This document shows, one piece after another, positions 54,272 to 64,000 of a stretch of 64,000 nucleotides of DNA (its first letter is position 1; every line of letters starts with the position of its first letter). The notes beneath the pieces were generated by a model. That model was not told the DNA's origin. It did not search any database and saw only the letters and a list, made by a program, of their open reading frames with translations. Made by a program: the position numbers and the translations under genes. The DNA lies in contig JACPUU010000001.1 of assembly GCA_016192075.1 (NCBI GenBank), forward strand, positions 186,001-250,000, in the 5' to 3' direction. This DNA is from Bacteroidota bacterium (lineage in GTDB: Bacteria; Bacteroidota; Bacteroidia; Flavobacteriales_D; Crocinitomicaceae).

Positions 54272-54979
54272 TTACTCAGCGCAATTGCAGGTATTGGGTG
54301 AAATATCTGAAATGCGTGAACGGTTTTCACCAATGATATAGGTGATGTAATAAACCGTATTTCGAATGCTGCCCTTCATCACATATTGCGGATTTGGATT
54401 TTGTCTTGGTTTGGAAAATTCTACATTAAACGAAGCCGTTTTATGAAAATTCAAAACCTCCTCTTCTGTAAGCCCCAGGCAGTCCATCTGGCAGGTTGCC
54501 TTGTTCAGTATTCTCAGCTCATGTGATTCAATGATGGCGCGCACATCTGCATCAGGCAGCGGAACAATTTGTTTACGCTTATTGGACAGGATAGAGGTGC
54601 AGTTGGTTTGTCCCTCAAAATTAAAGTTGATTACTTCAGCCAGTGAATCGTACAGGGCGTAGGTAATGCTGAGTGGTTTGTCATTTTTTGATCCTTCAAA
54701 AAGGTATTTTTTAGGATAGGTGTTGGTAATACTTTGAGAAAAATTTACGTCACCGCCTTCATTCAGCAACGCGTAAATATCTGTGTTGGTAACACCGGCA
54801 CAATTCATCACCTCGCTCAGGCTGTCTCCAATCAGAATTTCTTTTTCTGCAATCATGTTTTTAACACGGTTCCCCGGCAGCCATGAACAGCCGCGGTTTC
54901 CAAAAATCATGAACATGATGAGCAGGCCAATGACAAAGCCAACCAGGTAGTATTTGATACGTTGTTTAAAGCGATCCAA
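54272..54979 (-). CDS. Membrane-anchored protein of unknown function, TTG start
   Basis: 235 residues from TTG 54979. The open frame continues 59 codons upstream, but into hisS and across the promoter boxes, so those codons are not translated. One membrane helix at about 10-30 ([18 protein letters not shown]) anchors a C-terminal domain with eight cysteines, including [26 protein letters not shown] and the end CNCAE. Conserved-looking [18 protein letters not shown] is followed by [20 protein letters not shown]. Family not recognised. The minus-strand promoter box TAAATTTG at 55005-54998 supports this start. Confidence 0.72.
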   Translation of the reverse strand: MDRFKQRIKYYLVGFVIGLLIMFMIFGNRGCSWLPGNRVKNMIAEKEILIGDSLSEVMNCAGVTNTDIYALLNEGGDVNFSQSITNTYPKKYLFEGSKNDKPLSITYALYDSLAEVINFNFEGQTNCTSILSNKRKQIVPLPDADVRAIIESHELRILNKATCQMDCLGLTEEEVLNFHKTASFNVEFSKPRQNPNPQYVMKGSIRNTVYYITYIIGENRSRISDISPNTCNCAE

Positions 54980-54997
54980 GGTAAACAGGTTTGGGCG

Positions 54998-55005
54998 CAA
55001 ATTTA
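54998..55005 (-). promoter_or_regulatory. -7 promoter box of the TTG-start gene
   Basis: TAAATTTG read leftward at 55005-54998, 18 bp before the TTG at 54979. Confidence 0.55.
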
Positions 55006-55062
55006 CGCATAAATTCGAATGCCTGCGTCTGCGGCTTATTCCTGATAGAAACAAAAAAATCC

Positions 55063-55070
55063 TACCTTTG
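55063..55070 (+). promoter_or_regulatory. -7 promoter box of hisS
   Basis: TACCTTTG at 55063-55070, 18 bp before the ATG at 55089. It rules out the earlier in-frame ATG at 54954 as the hisS start. Confidence 0.6.
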
Positions 55071-55088
55071 CCCGCATACACTGAATTC

Positions 55089-56459
55089 ATGAGCTCAAAA
55101 CCCTCAATACCTAAAGGAACGCGTGACTTTTTACCTGAAACCATGGTAAAACGCAATTACATTTTTTCTACCATTAAATCGGTTTTTGAAAAATACGGCT
55201 TTCTGCCTATTGAAACACCTTCGATGGAGAATACAGAAACGTTGATGGGTAAGTATGGAGATGAAGGTGATAAATTGATTTTCCGGATTCTGGATTCGGG
55301 TGACAGTGTTAAGAATGCAGATATTTCAGCTTTGTCCGAGGGTAATTTTGGAAAGTTTTCAAATTCCATTGCCGGCAAGGCCCTGCGTTATGACCTCACC
55401 GTACCCTTTGCGCGCTTTGTGGTGCAGAATCAAAATGACCTGGCTTTCCCTTTCAAACGGTACCAGATTCAACCGGTTTGGCGTGCTGATCGTCCTCAAA
55501 AAGGCCGCTACCGTGAATTTTATCAATGTGATGCCGACGTGGTTGGCAGTGATTCGTTGTTGTATGAAATTGAGCTGGTTCAGATTTTTGATGAGGTACT
55601 TTCCAAATTGGGATTTGATGATTTTTCAATCAAAATAAATAACCGCAAAATTCTGAGTGGTATTGCTGAAGTATGTGGTGAGGCTGATAAACTGGTAGCT
55701 ATTACAGTAGCCATTGACAAGCTTGATAAAATTGGAATAGATGGTGTTGTAAAAGAGTTGCAGGAGCGTGGTGTAAGTGAACAGGCCATCAAAAAAATAA
55801 ACCCGCTTTTTAACCTCAATGGATCCAATGAAGAAAAACTTTCGGGTCTGAAAACGTTCCTGGAATTGTCTGAGGTAGGGTTGAAGGGGATTGAAGAATT
55901 GAGCTACGTGCTGAGTCGCGTCAGCGAACTGGGAATTCAGAAAGCCACCGTTGAATTTGATGTAACACTGGCGCGTGGGTTGAACTATTACACCGGGGCC
56001 ATTTTTGAAGTAAAGGCCAACAATGTTCAAATGGGCAGCATCTGCGGCGGCGGCCGTTACGACGACCTTACCGGCTTATTTGGTTTGAAAGGCCTTTCAG
56101 GGGTTGGAATTTCATTTGGTGCAGATCGTATTTACGATGTCATGAATGAATTGAAATTGTTTCCGGCACATACCCTCACATCCACACAGGTACTCTTTGT
56201 TAATTTTGGTGAGGCAGAGCAAATGCAGTCACTGAAACTGGCAAAACAGCTGCGCCTGAAAAATGTTGCCTGTGAAGTGTATCCCTCAGCTGCTAAAATG
56301 CAGAAACAAATGAAATATGCCAACGACCGCAAAATTCCATTTGTGGTGATGATTGGTTCCAAAGAAATTTCAACCAACCAGGTTACCTTTAAAAATATGG
56401 ACAGCGGTGAACAACAAACCAGTTCACTGGATCATTTTGTACAAACTATTTTATCATGA
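55089..56459 (+). CDS. hisS: Histidyl-tRNA synthetase
   Basis: 456 residues from ATG 55089 ([17 protein letters not shown], the standard opening). Class II motifs: motif 1 near [18 protein letters not shown], motif 2 in [14 protein letters not shown], motif 3 in [14 protein letters not shown], with the histidine-binding [14 protein letters not shown] and a C-terminal anticodon-binding domain (about 365-456). It charges tRNA-His. The last four bases form ATGA, shared with the hutH start, so the two genes are translationally coupled. Confidence 0.97.
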   Translation: MSSKPSIPKGTRDFLPETMVKRNYIFSTIKSVFEKYGFLPIETPSMENTETLMGKYGDEGDKLIFRILDSGDSVKNADISALSEGNFGKFSNSIAGKALRYDLTVPFARFVVQNQNDLAFPFKRYQIQPVWRADRPQKGRYREFYQCDADVVGSDSLLYEIELVQIFDEVLSKLGFDDFSIKINNRKILSGIAEVCGEADKLVAITVAIDKLDKIGIDGVVKELQERGVSEQAIKKINPLFNLNGSNEEKLSGLKTFLELSEVGLKGIEELSYVLSRVSELGIQKATVEFDVTLARGLNYYTGAIFEVKANNVQMGSICGGGRYDDLTGLFGLKGLSGVGISFGADRIYDVMNELKLFPAHTLTSTQVLFVNFGEAEQMQSLKLAKQLRLKNVACEVYPSAAKMQKQMKYANDRKIPFVVMIGSKEISTNQVTFKNMDSGEQQTSSLDHFVQTILS

Positions 56460-57946
56460 AACACGCTATTTCAGCCGATCATTTGAGCCTGCAAAAAGTG
56501 CAGGAAATTATTGAAACCAATACCAAGCTGGAGTTGTCAGAATCGGCCCGTCAGAAAATTCAGCGCTGCCGTGATTACCTGGATCAGAAAATGAGCAAAC
56601 CGGGTGAGGTTCACTACGGTATCAATACCGGTTTTGGATCACTCTGCAACACGGTTATTTCCAATGAAGACCTGAGCAAACTGCAGCGCAACCTGGTTTT
56701 GTCACACGCCTGTGGAACAGGTGCTGAGGTACCTAAAGGAATTGTCCGCTTAATGCTGCTGCTGAAAATACAGGGACTTTCATACGGCCATTCGGGCGTA
56801 CAGGTTGAAACAGTACAACGGCTTATTGATTTTTACAACAACGACATTACACCGGTTATTTATGAGCAGGGATCGCTGGGTGCATCTGGTGACCTGGCGC
56901 CGCTTGCACATTTATCATTACCGTTGTTGGGTGAAGGAGATGTTTATTTTGGAGGAGATCGCATGCGTTCATCTGAAATGCTTTCACTGATGAACTGGAA
57001 AAAAATTGAATTGAAATCCAAAGAAGGTCTCGCCCTTTTGAACGGAACACAGTTTATGAGTTCGTATGGTGTGTGGTGCCTGATTCATGCTAAACGCCTT
57101 TCGTATGCGGCCGATTTAATTGGTGCTGTGTCGCTGGAGGGTTTTGACGGCCGGCTGAATCCGTTTTATCACAATGTCAATGCCATCCGCAACCAGGTGG
57201 GACAATTGGAAACAGCAGAACAGTTCCGCAAAATTCTGGAAGGCAGCGAACTTATTGCCGGTAAAAAAATACATGTGCAGGATCCGTATTCATTCCGCTG
57301 TATACCACAGGTACACGGCGCATCCAAAGATGCAATTGCCCATGTGCGTGCTGTGTTTGAGCGGGAGATCAACGCCGTAACAGATAACCCTACTATTTTT
57401 CCTGAAACCGATGAGATTATTTCTGCCGGTAATTTTCACGGGCAGCCGCTGGCAATATCGTTTGATTTTTTAGGCATAGCGCTGGCTGAACTGGGAAGCA
57501 TTTCAGAACGCAGAACCTATCAGTTGATTGGTGGGAACAGAAATCTGCCGCCATTCCTGGTTTCTAAACCCGGTTTAAATTCAGGCTTCATGATTCCGCA
57601 ATACACCGCCGCATCCATTGCCAGCCAGAACAAACAACTGGCAAGCCCGGCATCAGTTGATTCCATTGAATCATCTAACGGGCAGGAAGATCATGTAAGT
57701 ATGGGAGCCAATGCAGCCACCAAAACATACCGCATTGTTGAAAACCTGGAACGCATTTTGGGAATTGAGCTTTTCAACGCTGCTCAGGCAATTGAATTCA
57801 GAAGGCCCTCCAAATCAAGCCCGCTGATTGAGCGGTTACTGACGGATTACCGGAAACTGGTACCTTCAGTAACGGAAGATAAATACATGCACCCTGAAAT
57901 TGAAAAATCAGTTAACTTTATTAAAAAAATAGAACAATATGTCTGA
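56456..57946 (+). CDS. hutH: Histidine ammonia-lyase
   Basis: 496 residues. The Ala143-Ser144-Gly145 triad in [18 protein letters not shown] self-cyclises to the MIO cofactor. Ser83-His84 in [10 protein letters not shown] is the substrate-selectivity pair of histidine lyases; tyrosine and phenylalanine lyases have HL or FL there. It deaminates histidine to urocanate. The gene overlaps hisS by 4 nt and the next gene by 8 nt. The other hut genes (hutU, hutI, hutG) are not adjacent, so urocanate would need enzymes encoded elsewhere or has another use. Confidence 0.95.
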   Translation: MKHAISADHLSLQKVQEIIETNTKLELSESARQKIQRCRDYLDQKMSKPGEVHYGINTGFGSLCNTVISNEDLSKLQRNLVLSHACGTGAEVPKGIVRLMLLLKIQGLSYGHSGVQVETVQRLIDFYNNDITPVIYEQGSLGASGDLAPLAHLSLPLLGEGDVYFGGDRMRSSEMLSLMNWKKIELKSKEGLALLNGTQFMSSYGVWCLIHAKRLSYAADLIGAVSLEGFDGRLNPFYHNVNAIRNQVGQLETAEQFRKILEGSELIAGKKIHVQDPYSFRCIPQVHGASKDAIAHVRAVFEREINAVTDNPTIFPETDEIISAGNFHGQPLAISFDFLGIALAELGSISERRTYQLIGGNRNLPPFLVSKPGLNSGFMIPQYTAASIASQNKQLASPASVDSIESSNGQEDHVSMGANAATKTYRIVENLERILGIELFNAAQAIEFRRPSKSSPLIERLLTDYRKLVPSVTEDKYMHPEIEKSVNFIKKIEQYV

Positions 57947-58445
57947 TACACCGGATGATAAAAACCTGGTCAGTGAACGCAGAGGGCAAACACTGAAGGT
58001 GCTGGTTATTTTGTCCTGGATATTTATGGGGCTCAGTGCGCTGGGAATTATATTTTCAACCGTTGACGGGCAGTTATCACCCGATGAACTGGAAGAAGAA
58101 AAAGTAGCGCTGCTGTCAACAATGACACCTGAAGTACTCGAAATTTTAGGTGAATCGTATATTACTGATACCATTCGTGTACTGGAGGTTTCAAACGACT
58201 ATTTTTATACCCTGCAGGGACTTAATGCCGCTAACCTGGTGCTTGGATTCTACGGTGTTATGCTGATGTTTAACCTGAAAAAAAAGGGGTATTATTTTTA
58301 CCTGACCTACAGCATTGTTCCGCTGCTTATTTCATTCGGTTTTTTTGGCACTGGTTTTATCATTGCATTTGGTGCTGTTTTCGGCGGTTTATTTTCGTTG
58401 CTTTTCTGCATCCTTTACGCCGTGCAGTTAAAACGCATGTCCTGA
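57939..58445 (+). CDS. Hypothetical membrane protein
   Basis: 168 residues. Three or four predicted helices: about 19-41 (VLVILSWIFMGLSALGIIF), 96-113 (AANLVLGFYGVMLMF) and 120-160 (LTYSIVPLLISFGFFGTG, FAVFGGLFSLLFCILYA-like end). The first 17 residues are polar and the 45-90 loop is acidic. No family recognised. It overlaps hutH by 8 nt, so it is cotranscribed with hisS-hutH; a transport or regulatory role for histidine is a possibility without direct support. Confidence 0.8.
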   Translation: MSDTPDDKNLVSERRGQTLKVLVILSWIFMGLSALGIIFSTVDGQLSPDELEEEKVALLSTMTPEVLEILGESYITDTIRVLEVSNDYFYTLQGLNAANLVLGFYGVMLMFNLKKKGYYFYLTYSIVPLLISFGFFGTGFIIAFGAVFGGLFSLLFCILYAVQLKRMS

Positions 58446-58481
58446 CCAACGTACATGCGGCCAATTGCGTTAGTACATACA

Positions 58482-59153
58482 ATGAAGATTCTTGCTGCAA
58501 TTGCATTTGTTCTGGTGCTGGTATCCTGTAAAAAAGATAACGGGCCAATTCTTTACGGATACAATGTCTATCCCATGACAGAAGGAAATTATGTGGTGTA
58601 TGATGTGGTGGATATTTTTCACGACGTAGCACTTGCACCCGCACATGATACCAGCTATTACCAGATCAGGGAAGTGATTGGTGAAGAAGAAACCGATGGT
58701 GAAGGGGAGACTTACCGCAAGCTGTACCGGTATTACCGCGCTTCTGATACACTTGCCTGGACGATGCAGGATGTCTGGACAGTCAAACAAACCCCGCAAA
58801 CGCTTGAGACGGTTGAAGAAAATAAGCGGAGAATAAGTCTGGCGTTTTCTATTTCGTACGATCGTATCTGGGATTATAATGCACTCAACAACGATGACGC
58901 ACTGAATGCCCGTTACGAAAATATATATGAATCCTATTCGGTGGGGGGGGAATCTTTCGATTCAACCGTTCAGGTTGAAATTGAAAATGTAAAAACCTTT
59001 ATTGAATACAAGCGGCAGTATGATATTTATGCAGCCAATGTCGGTCGTATTATACGGGTAAAAAAGGATCTTCAGATTCTGAACAATGACACCACTGCAA
59101 TTCAAAAAGGGACCGAACTTTTTTATTCAGTAGTTGATTACGGAGTGGAATAG
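58482..59153 (+). CDS. Lipoprotein of unknown function
   Basis: 223 residues from ATG 58482; nine earlier open codons do not fit a signal peptide. The lipobox is LVLVSC (Cys16), followed by KKDNGP, a typical Bacteroidetes surface or periplasmic lipoprotein opening. The body is a predicted mostly beta domain (YPMTEGNYVVYDVVDI, then YYQIREVIGEEETDGEGE). No family recognised, though similar lipoproteins are common in the phylum. Confidence 0.82.
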   Translation: MKILAAIAFVLVLVSCKKDNGPILYGYNVYPMTEGNYVVYDVVDIFHDVALAPAHDTSYYQIREVIGEEETDGEGETYRKLYRYYRASDTLAWTMQDVWTVKQTPQTLETVEENKRRISLAFSISYDRIWDYNALNNDDALNARYENIYESYSVGGESFDSTVQVEIENVKTFIEYKRQYDIYAANVGRIIRVKKDLQILNNDTTAIQKGTELFYSVVDYGVE

Positions 59154-59188
59154 TTTCCGAAATTCCAGTATATTGCCGTAAAAAAAAT

Positions 59189-59542
59189 ATGCGTATTCCC
59201 CTTTCCAAAGAACTGCTGCTGGATGAACTGAAATCAAATCTTGAACGTGATTTTCCCGGCATAAAATGTACCTGGCGTGGTTCAAAAGTACTTGTTGTAA
59301 GTGAACCGGGTGTATCAAAATCAGCAGCAGCAATGGTGCTTTCCCGCAAAAAAAATGCAATTGTCAATGAAGGGTTTTCAACCATGGGCGGGCAGTTTCT
59401 TTTTGCCATCAGTCTTGTTGGGCTTGGAATTCTGATTCCGGCAATTATTTACCTGATCGCTTTTTTTCCAAAGCAAAAAGCAATCCGTAATAAAATTGGT
59501 GAATACGTCCGCAGCAACTATTCATCGCTGGAGGTGAAATAA
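59189..59542 (+). CDS. Hypothetical protein with C-terminal membrane helix
   Basis: 117 residues. An N-terminal alpha-beta domain (LLLDELKSNLERDFPGIKCTW), then one hydrophobic helix at about 70-93 (FLFAISLVGLGILIPAIIYLIAFF) and a short basic tail (KQKAIRNKIGEYVRSNY). Family not recognised. It follows the lipoprotein gene after 35 bp and may belong to the same transcript. Then 231 bp without a gene lead to the next large surface gene. Confidence 0.72.
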   Translation: MRIPLSKELLLDELKSNLERDFPGIKCTWRGSKVLVVSEPGVSKSAAAMVLSRKKNAIVNEGFSTMGGQFLFAISLVGLGILIPAIIYLIAFFPKQKAIRNKIGEYVRSNYSSLEVK

Positions 59543-59773
59543 AAAAAATCAGCCATAAAACCATAGCTGCCGGCAATTTTTGAGTAGATGGTAATGCAAT
59601 TATCTGCCGGGTTTTTGAGAATTTTTGTCCGTCACCGTTATGGATAATCGGTAACAATCCAAGGCTAAAGGTGTCTTTAAAGTTGTAAGGCTTTATTTTC
59701 TGGGCTTTCAGACAACTTTTTACCCGGTTTATACGTATTCAAATAAAACTACTTTTTTTACGTTCTTATTTAG

Positions 59774-62700
59774 GTGAAACTTAAATACCTCTTCATATTT
59801 TGCCTGTTTCTGGCTTTTGGCCGGAATGGCATGGCTTCGCATATCATGGGAGGGGAAATCACTTGGACTTGCCTGGGGGGAGGTTCATACCAGTTTAACT
59901 TGGTGCTCTACCGTGATTGTAACGGGCTTGACATTGTTGATCCGGCCCTGAATATTGAGGTTTGGGGGCATCCTACGGTTTCTACTATTACCTGCAACCT
60001 GCTTTCTACAACTGATTTGAGCCCGGCATGTACACAGGTAGCCGGTGGCCCCGCTGAGTTAGATTGTGGTGTTGGTACCAGTGGTGGAAATGGTCCCGGA
60101 GCTGTTCAAAAATTCAATTACCAGTCTGCCCCGGTTTTTCTTTCCGGCGTTCCGCCATCAACCGGCTGGGCGTTTACGTATGATTCTTTTTCACGGAACT
60201 GGGGACTGACTAACATGGTAGATCCGTTCAGTTATGGAATTACCCTTTCAGCTATCATGTATGCTGTTGATGGTACCAATGCCAATCCCTGCACAGATTC
60301 GTCACCACAGTTTGCGCAGGACCCATACATGCTGATGTGTGCAGGTACTGATTTTCAGTATAACCCAAGTGCCTATGACCCTGACAATGATTCCTTGGTT
60401 TATTCCTGGGGAATTCCGCTGGATCAGTTGGTATCAGGCTCATTTAACCCACCGGTAAATCCGGCTCCGGTGCCTTTTGTTGCCGGTTATTCCAACACAA
60501 ACCCAACACCCGATGCAAGTTTCGCTCCAGGCAATATTCCCGCAGTGATGGATACTGAAAGCGGGGTTATTTCGTTTTTATCCAATACCATTGGCAATTT
60601 CGGGCTGGTTCAGAAAATTGATTCGTACCGCAACGGTGAGTTGATTTCAACGGTGAATCGTGAAATTCAAATGATTGTTATTCCATGCCCATCTTACAAC
60701 AACACGCCGCCGGTTATTACACCGCCTTTTATGGCCGGTACCAGTTTTGCGGCAGAATTTTTTGCAGGTGACCTGGTTAATTTCAACATTGTAATTTCTG
60801 ACCCTGAGGTTTTGCAGGATGGCACAGCGCAAAACGTCATTCTGAACCCGTCAGGCAATTATTTTGGTACCAATTTTACTGACCCCAATTCAGGCTGTGA
60901 TTATACGCCCTGCGCAACATTGAGCACGGCACCAATCATTCAGGGAATTCAAGGGCTCACAACCAATTTTAACTGGCAGACATCGTGTGATCATTTGCTT
61001 GATGCAAACGGCATTCAGCAGGCTGAAGTAACCTATTATTTTGTGTTGAATGCACAGGATGATTACTGCTCTGTCCCTGGCAGAACATTTGAAACGGTAG
61101 CCATTACCATTAAAAACAAAGAAATGCTGCCACCGGCAGATTTGCAGTGTGTAGATGTACTTGCTAACGGTGATGTGGATTTAACCTGGCAGCCTACCAC
61201 GGATATTTCTGGTACTTCCTTCATTGAATATGAAATTTGGTCTCTCGAAGATGGTTTTATAACAGCCATTCCGGCCATTGCAACAGCAACGTATACGGTA
61301 ACCGGCGCAAATGCTGATTTAGGAGCAAAACATTATTATGTACTTACCGAATTTGGCTGTAACGGCAACAATACGGTAAGTTCTGATACACTTTCAACCA
61401 TTTATCTGAACCTCATTGACCTGGCAGACGGACGGGTTTCACTCAGCTGGAATGACACACACAATCCGGCAAATGGAGGTGATGACCTGGTTTATGAAAT
61501 TTACCGTGAATACCCTGCCGGAACCTGGACACTCAGGGGAACATCACCCTACGGGGCAACCAATTTTTTTATTGATACCGTGGATATTTGCAGCGCTTTT
61601 CAAAGTTATGAAATCAGGGTGCAAAATGCAGCCGGATGTGTATCTACATCCAACAGTCCGGGAATGGTACTTCAGGATATCATTAACCCCATTATTCCAA
61701 TACTGGATTGGGTGAGTGTGGATACCACTACAGGGTATGTTGATATCAGCTGGAATGTCAACGCTTCTGATGATACGTATGGGTATATCATCTATGCTTT
61801 AATCAGTGGATTTTGGGAGCCCATTGATACCGTTTACGGAATCAACAATACGACTTATACCTACCTGCTCACGAACTCAGCCAACCAGGCAGAAACATTC
61901 AGAATTGCAGCATTTGACTCATGCCTTACTTCTACTTTTCCACAGACCTATCAGACTTCAGCACTGAGTTTACCGCATACAACCGTTTACCTGCAAAACA
62001 CATTTGATCCGTGTGAACGCATGATTGATTTAACCTGGTCACCTTACATGGGCTGGCCTGAGGGCGTAAAGCGGTATGAAGTGATTGTAAGCATTGCGGG
62101 CTCACCGTATGAGGTTATTGCATCATTAGGTTCATCAGCTACCTCGTATGTACACAACGACCTGGTTTATGATGCCAATTACTGCTATTACATACGCGCT
62201 GTTTCAAATTACGATTCTATTTCCTATTCCAACGGCAACTGCCGGTTTACACAAAGCCCAAGTCAGGCTGCTTTCCATTACCTGGCAACGGCATCTTACA
62301 ACCTGGCCGATGAAGTAGAACTGGTTTGTTATACTGACGGAAGCGCATCTGTACAGAGTTATGAGGTTGAAGTTAAGGGGCCATTGGATACTGATTTTTC
62401 ATTGCTGACAACGCTTTCACCAAACGGTACTGATTTTATTTATTACAATGACGCGTCTGTTTTACCGGATCATGGTGCTTATCAGTACCGGATCAACCTG
62501 ATTGATTCATGCGGTCACGTGGGCTATGTTACCAATGTAGCACGCACCGTCTTTTTAGAAGTACAGACAGATCATGTAGCCATGCTTAATACGCTGAATT
62601 GGTCAGCTTACAGTGGTTTTGACGGTACTATTGTGGAATACCGCATCTACCGAGGTATTAATGGGGTTTTTGATGCAACGCCGCTGGCGGTTACGTTACC

Positions 62701-63130
62701 GGGTGTGCGTTCGTATGAAGATGATGTTTCGGCATATCTGAATTCTCAGGGACAATTCTGCTATCGTGTAGAGGCTATTGAATCACTCAATTCGTACAAC
62801 CTGTCAGAAACGGCTTTTTCAAATACTGCGTGCGTAACTATTGACCCTATTGTGTACATTCCAAACGCGTTTATTATTAATGGTGAAAATCCGGTGTTTA
62901 TGCCGGTTATTTCCCTCTATGATTTTGATTCATACCTACTGACTATTTATGACCGCTGGGGCGGTGTCATTTTTCAGACGCGCGACCGCAATGAAGGGTG
63001 GAACGGCGAAGCTGATTTCGGAGATTTGAAACCAGAAGGTACCTATGTTTACCATTTGGTGTTCTATGACCGTGAAGGGAAAGAATACAATTACCGCGGT
63101 TTTGTAACCATGCTTATTGATAAGCAATAA
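59774..63130 (+). CDS. Large secreted T9SS type-B cargo protein
   Basis: 1118 residues, GTG start chosen for its signal peptide (MKLKYLFIFCLFLAFGRNGMA). It opens ASHIMGGEITWTCLGGGSYQFNL, a segment shared by many Bacteroidetes surface proteins; a beta-rich head to about 450 is followed by four or five fibronectin-III-like domains (for example PADLQCVDVLANGDVDLTW and DGRVSLSWNDTH) and a CHU_C type-B sorting domain at about 1020-1118 (VYIPNAFIINGENPVFMPV, then LTIYDRWGGVIF and PEGTYVYHLVF). It is expected to be exported by T9SS and held or released at the surface. The binding target is unknown. Confidence 0.9.
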   Translation: MKLKYLFIFCLFLAFGRNGMASHIMGGEITWTCLGGGSYQFNLVLYRDCNGLDIVDPALNIEVWGHPTVSTITCNLLSTTDLSPACTQVAGGPAELDCGVGTSGGNGPGAVQKFNYQSAPVFLSGVPPSTGWAFTYDSFSRNWGLTNMVDPFSYGITLSAIMYAVDGTNANPCTDSSPQFAQDPYMLMCAGTDFQYNPSAYDPDNDSLVYSWGIPLDQLVSGSFNPPVNPAPVPFVAGYSNTNPTPDASFAPGNIPAVMDTESGVISFLSNTIGNFGLVQKIDSYRNGELISTVNREIQMIVIPCPSYNNTPPVITPPFMAGTSFAAEFFAGDLVNFNIVISDPEVLQDGTAQNVILNPSGNYFGTNFTDPNSGCDYTPCATLSTAPIIQGIQGLTTNFNWQTSCDHLLDANGIQQAEVTYYFVLNAQDDYCSVPGRTFETVAITIKNKEMLPPADLQCVDVLANGDVDLTWQPTTDISGTSFIEYEIWSLEDGFITAIPAIATATYTVTGANADLGAKHYYVLTEFGCNGNNTVSSDTLSTIYLNLIDLADGRVSLSWNDTHNPANGGDDLVYEIYREYPAGTWTLRGTSPYGATNFFIDTVDICSAFQSYEIRVQNAAGCVSTSNSPGMVLQDIINPIIPILDWVSVDTTTGYVDISWNVNASDDTYGYIIYALISGFWEPIDTVYGINNTTYTYLLTNSANQAETFRIAAFDSCLTSTFPQTYQTSALSLPHTTVYLQNTFDPCERMIDLTWSPYMGWPEGVKRYEVIVSIAGSPYEVIASLGSSATSYVHNDLVYDANYCYYIRAVSNYDSISYSNGNCRFTQSPSQAAFHYLATASYNLADEVELVCYTDGSASVQSYEVEVKGPLDTDFSLLTTLSPNGTDFIYYNDASVLPDHGAYQYRINLIDSCGHVGYVTNVARTVFLEVQTDHVAMLNTLNWSAYSGFDGTIVEYRIYRGINGVFDATPLAVTLPGVRSYEDDVSAYLNSQGQFCYRVEAIESLNSYNLSETAFSNTACVTIDPIVYIPNAFIINGENPVFMPVISLYDFDSYLLTIYDRWGGVIFQTRDRNEGWNGEADFGDLKPEGTYVYHLVFYDREGKEYNYRGFVTMLIDKQ

Positions 63131-63147
63131 GCAGCAATGTTGCTTAT
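63127..63147. terminator. Hairpin between two convergent genes
   Basis: ATAAGCA (63127-63133) and TGCTTAT (63141-63147) form a 7-bp stem that covers the stop codons of both convergent genes. There is no T tract, so it may only be a weak bidirectional terminator. Confidence 0.35.
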
Positions 63148-63848
63148 AACTGAATAATCTGACTGCGTATAAATTCAATGCGCTCGTCCATTTCCATTTT
63201 TGTATAGGTTTCAGGTGAAACGGGCGCACCAATGGTCACAACTATTTTACCACGTTGCATATTGAGTTTGGCAGAAGACGGCCATACCACGTAAGCACCT
63301 GTTACGTGTACAGGTATAATGTGTGCTTCAGCATCCTGGGCCAGGTGAAAACCACCTTTTTTGAATGCACTCACTTCGCCGTTTTTAGAAGCAGTACCCT
63401 CTGGAAATATAATTACATGTTTGCCATCGTGAATGAGTTTCGCTGCATACGCCAGGCTTGCTTTAGCTGCGGCTCTGTTTTTACGGTCAATAAAAATCAT
63501 GCCGGCAAGCATAATAAACCAACCCAGAAAGGGCATTCGTTTCAGTTCTTTTTTGGCAATAAAATAAAGATAGATGGGAAATGCAATCAGTAATGCAGGA
63601 ATGTCAAGATACGAGCAATGATTTGACATCACTACATAGGAAATACCCGGTTTGATATTTTCAACTCCCTTCACCTCAAGCTTTGCACCCATTATAAACA
63701 AGGCCACCGGTGCCCACAGGTGTTTTGCCAGAAACAGGGTAGGTTTTGTACTGATAGTCAGCAGGCAGCCCAGCATTGCAGCCAGTATACAAAATAACGA
63801 CCATGCTGAAAAAAAGAAAATACGTATGACAGAAATGACTGCTCTCAT
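63144..63848 (-). CDS. plsC: 1-acyl-sn-glycerol-3-phosphate acyltransferase family protein
   Basis: 234 residues. An N-terminal hydrophobic helix (about 7-28) precedes the acyltransferase domain: NHCSYLDIPAL carries the HX4D catalytic motif, FIDRKNRAAA is motif II, and IIFPEGTASKNG is motif III. It makes phosphatidic acid from lysophosphatidic acid, a core membrane-lipid step. A paralogue with a different acceptor cannot be excluded. It begins 6 bp after the priA-like stop codon on the same strand. Confidence 0.9.
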   Translation of the reverse strand: MRAVISVIRIFFFSAWSLFCILAAMLGCLLTISTKPTLFLAKHLWAPVALFIMGAKLEVKGVENIKPGISYVVMSNHCSYLDIPALLIAFPIYLYFIAKKELKRMPFLGWFIMLAGMIFIDRKNRAAAKASLAYAAKLIHDGKHVIIFPEGTASKNGEVSAFKKGGFHLAQDAEAHIIPVHVTGAYVVWPSSAKLNMQRGKIVVTIGAPVSPETYTKMEMDERIEFIRSQIIQL

Positions 63849-63854
63849 AAATTT

Positions 63855-64000
63855 TTACTGTGGATCAACATCAACATCTACCCGAATAGATCTGAAATCA
63901 TGCATTGCCAGAAATTGTTCAATCTTTTCACGAATGACATCTTTCACTTTTTTGGGAGATGCGTCCCGCTCAAATTTAATGGTGATGTTTTTGATAAACA
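63855..64000 (-). CDS. priA: Probable primosomal protein PriA, C-terminal end only
   Basis: The last 48 codons of a minus-strand gene cut by the right edge. The ending FIKNITIKFERDASPKKV and the final RVDVDVDPQ resemble the C-terminus of PriA replication-restart helicases, whose last strand usually reads (I/V)DVDP. Too short for certainty. It lies 6 bp upstream of plsC, so the two may share a transcript. Confidence 0.6.
   Translation of the reverse strand, partial: FIKNITIKFERDASPKKVKDVIREKIEQFLAMHDFRSIRVDVDVDPQ

Overview
The window reads as a chromosome segment from a Bacteroidetes bacterium, probably a Flavobacteriales member of the Crocinitomicaceae/Fluviicola type (lineage is inference). 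The evidence is proteins with type IX secretion (T9SS) sorting domains, a PorP/SprF protein, SprB-type repeats, a short 289-residue housekeeping sigma factor starting MRQLKI, DUF5686 and TonB-receptor proteins with carboxypeptidase-like regulatory domains, and many upstream sites matching the Bacteroidetes promoter box TAnnTTTG. Several of these boxes also decide which start codon is real.

Layout. 1-1472: end of purE, and purK. 1808-14503: a cell-surface region with a T9SS type-B cargo protein, a PorP/SprF-like outer-membrane protein with a SPOR-like tail, a small secreted protein, a roughly 2050-residue SprB-repeat adhesin, a type-A sorted protein and a repetitive fibre-like protein ending in a DUF1566-type domain. 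14898-18499: rpmH, an MsbA-like ABC exporter, rpoD and an acetyltransferase. 18517-22139: an Rrf2 regulator followed by cysH, cysD and cysN (sulfate activation and reduction), with unusual inverted repeats in the spacers around cysD. 22146-28222: DUF5686 protein, TonB-dependent receptor and HtrA-type protease, all on the minus strand.

28417-30527 is an AT-rich two-gene island: a SIR2-like (AbiH-like N-terminus) protein and a DUF262 (GmrSD-N/ParB-like) protein, 5 bp apart, wedged between htrA and pnp. All 16 arginine codons of the first gene are AGA/AGG. This looks like an acquired anti-phage module and is the best candidate for an undescribed system here.

30599-37412 (minus): pnp, rpsO, accD, fbaB, cmk and a histidine kinase. 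37541-42047 (plus): an SDR oxidoreductase, a membrane-anchored MutS-like ATPase and asnB. 42102-44264 (minus): a DUF1573 lipoprotein and a CtpA protease. 44810-47897: a PorE-like TPR/PD40/OmpA protein and menB. 47894-48495: a tandem array of 95-bp and 132-bp units built around hairpins with a constant 12-nt loop and changing stems; the same hairpin occurs 15 kb away next to rpsO. 48497-51540: an unknown secreted protein, aroK, tRNA-Lys(UUU) and tRNA-Leu(GAG), the latter with a duplicated 3' end. 51879-54979: small membrane proteins, a rhodanese, a GldJ/GldK-like SUMF1 protein and a membrane-anchored protein. 55089-59542: hisS overlapping hutH, then three small membrane or lipid-anchored proteins. 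59774-64000: another large T9SS type-B cargo, plsC and the 3' end of a probable priA.

Taken together, this is core metabolism and housekeeping mixed with T9SS-dependent surface proteins (three type-B cargos, one type-A cargo and accessory outer-membrane proteins), plus one clear foreign two-gene insertion.
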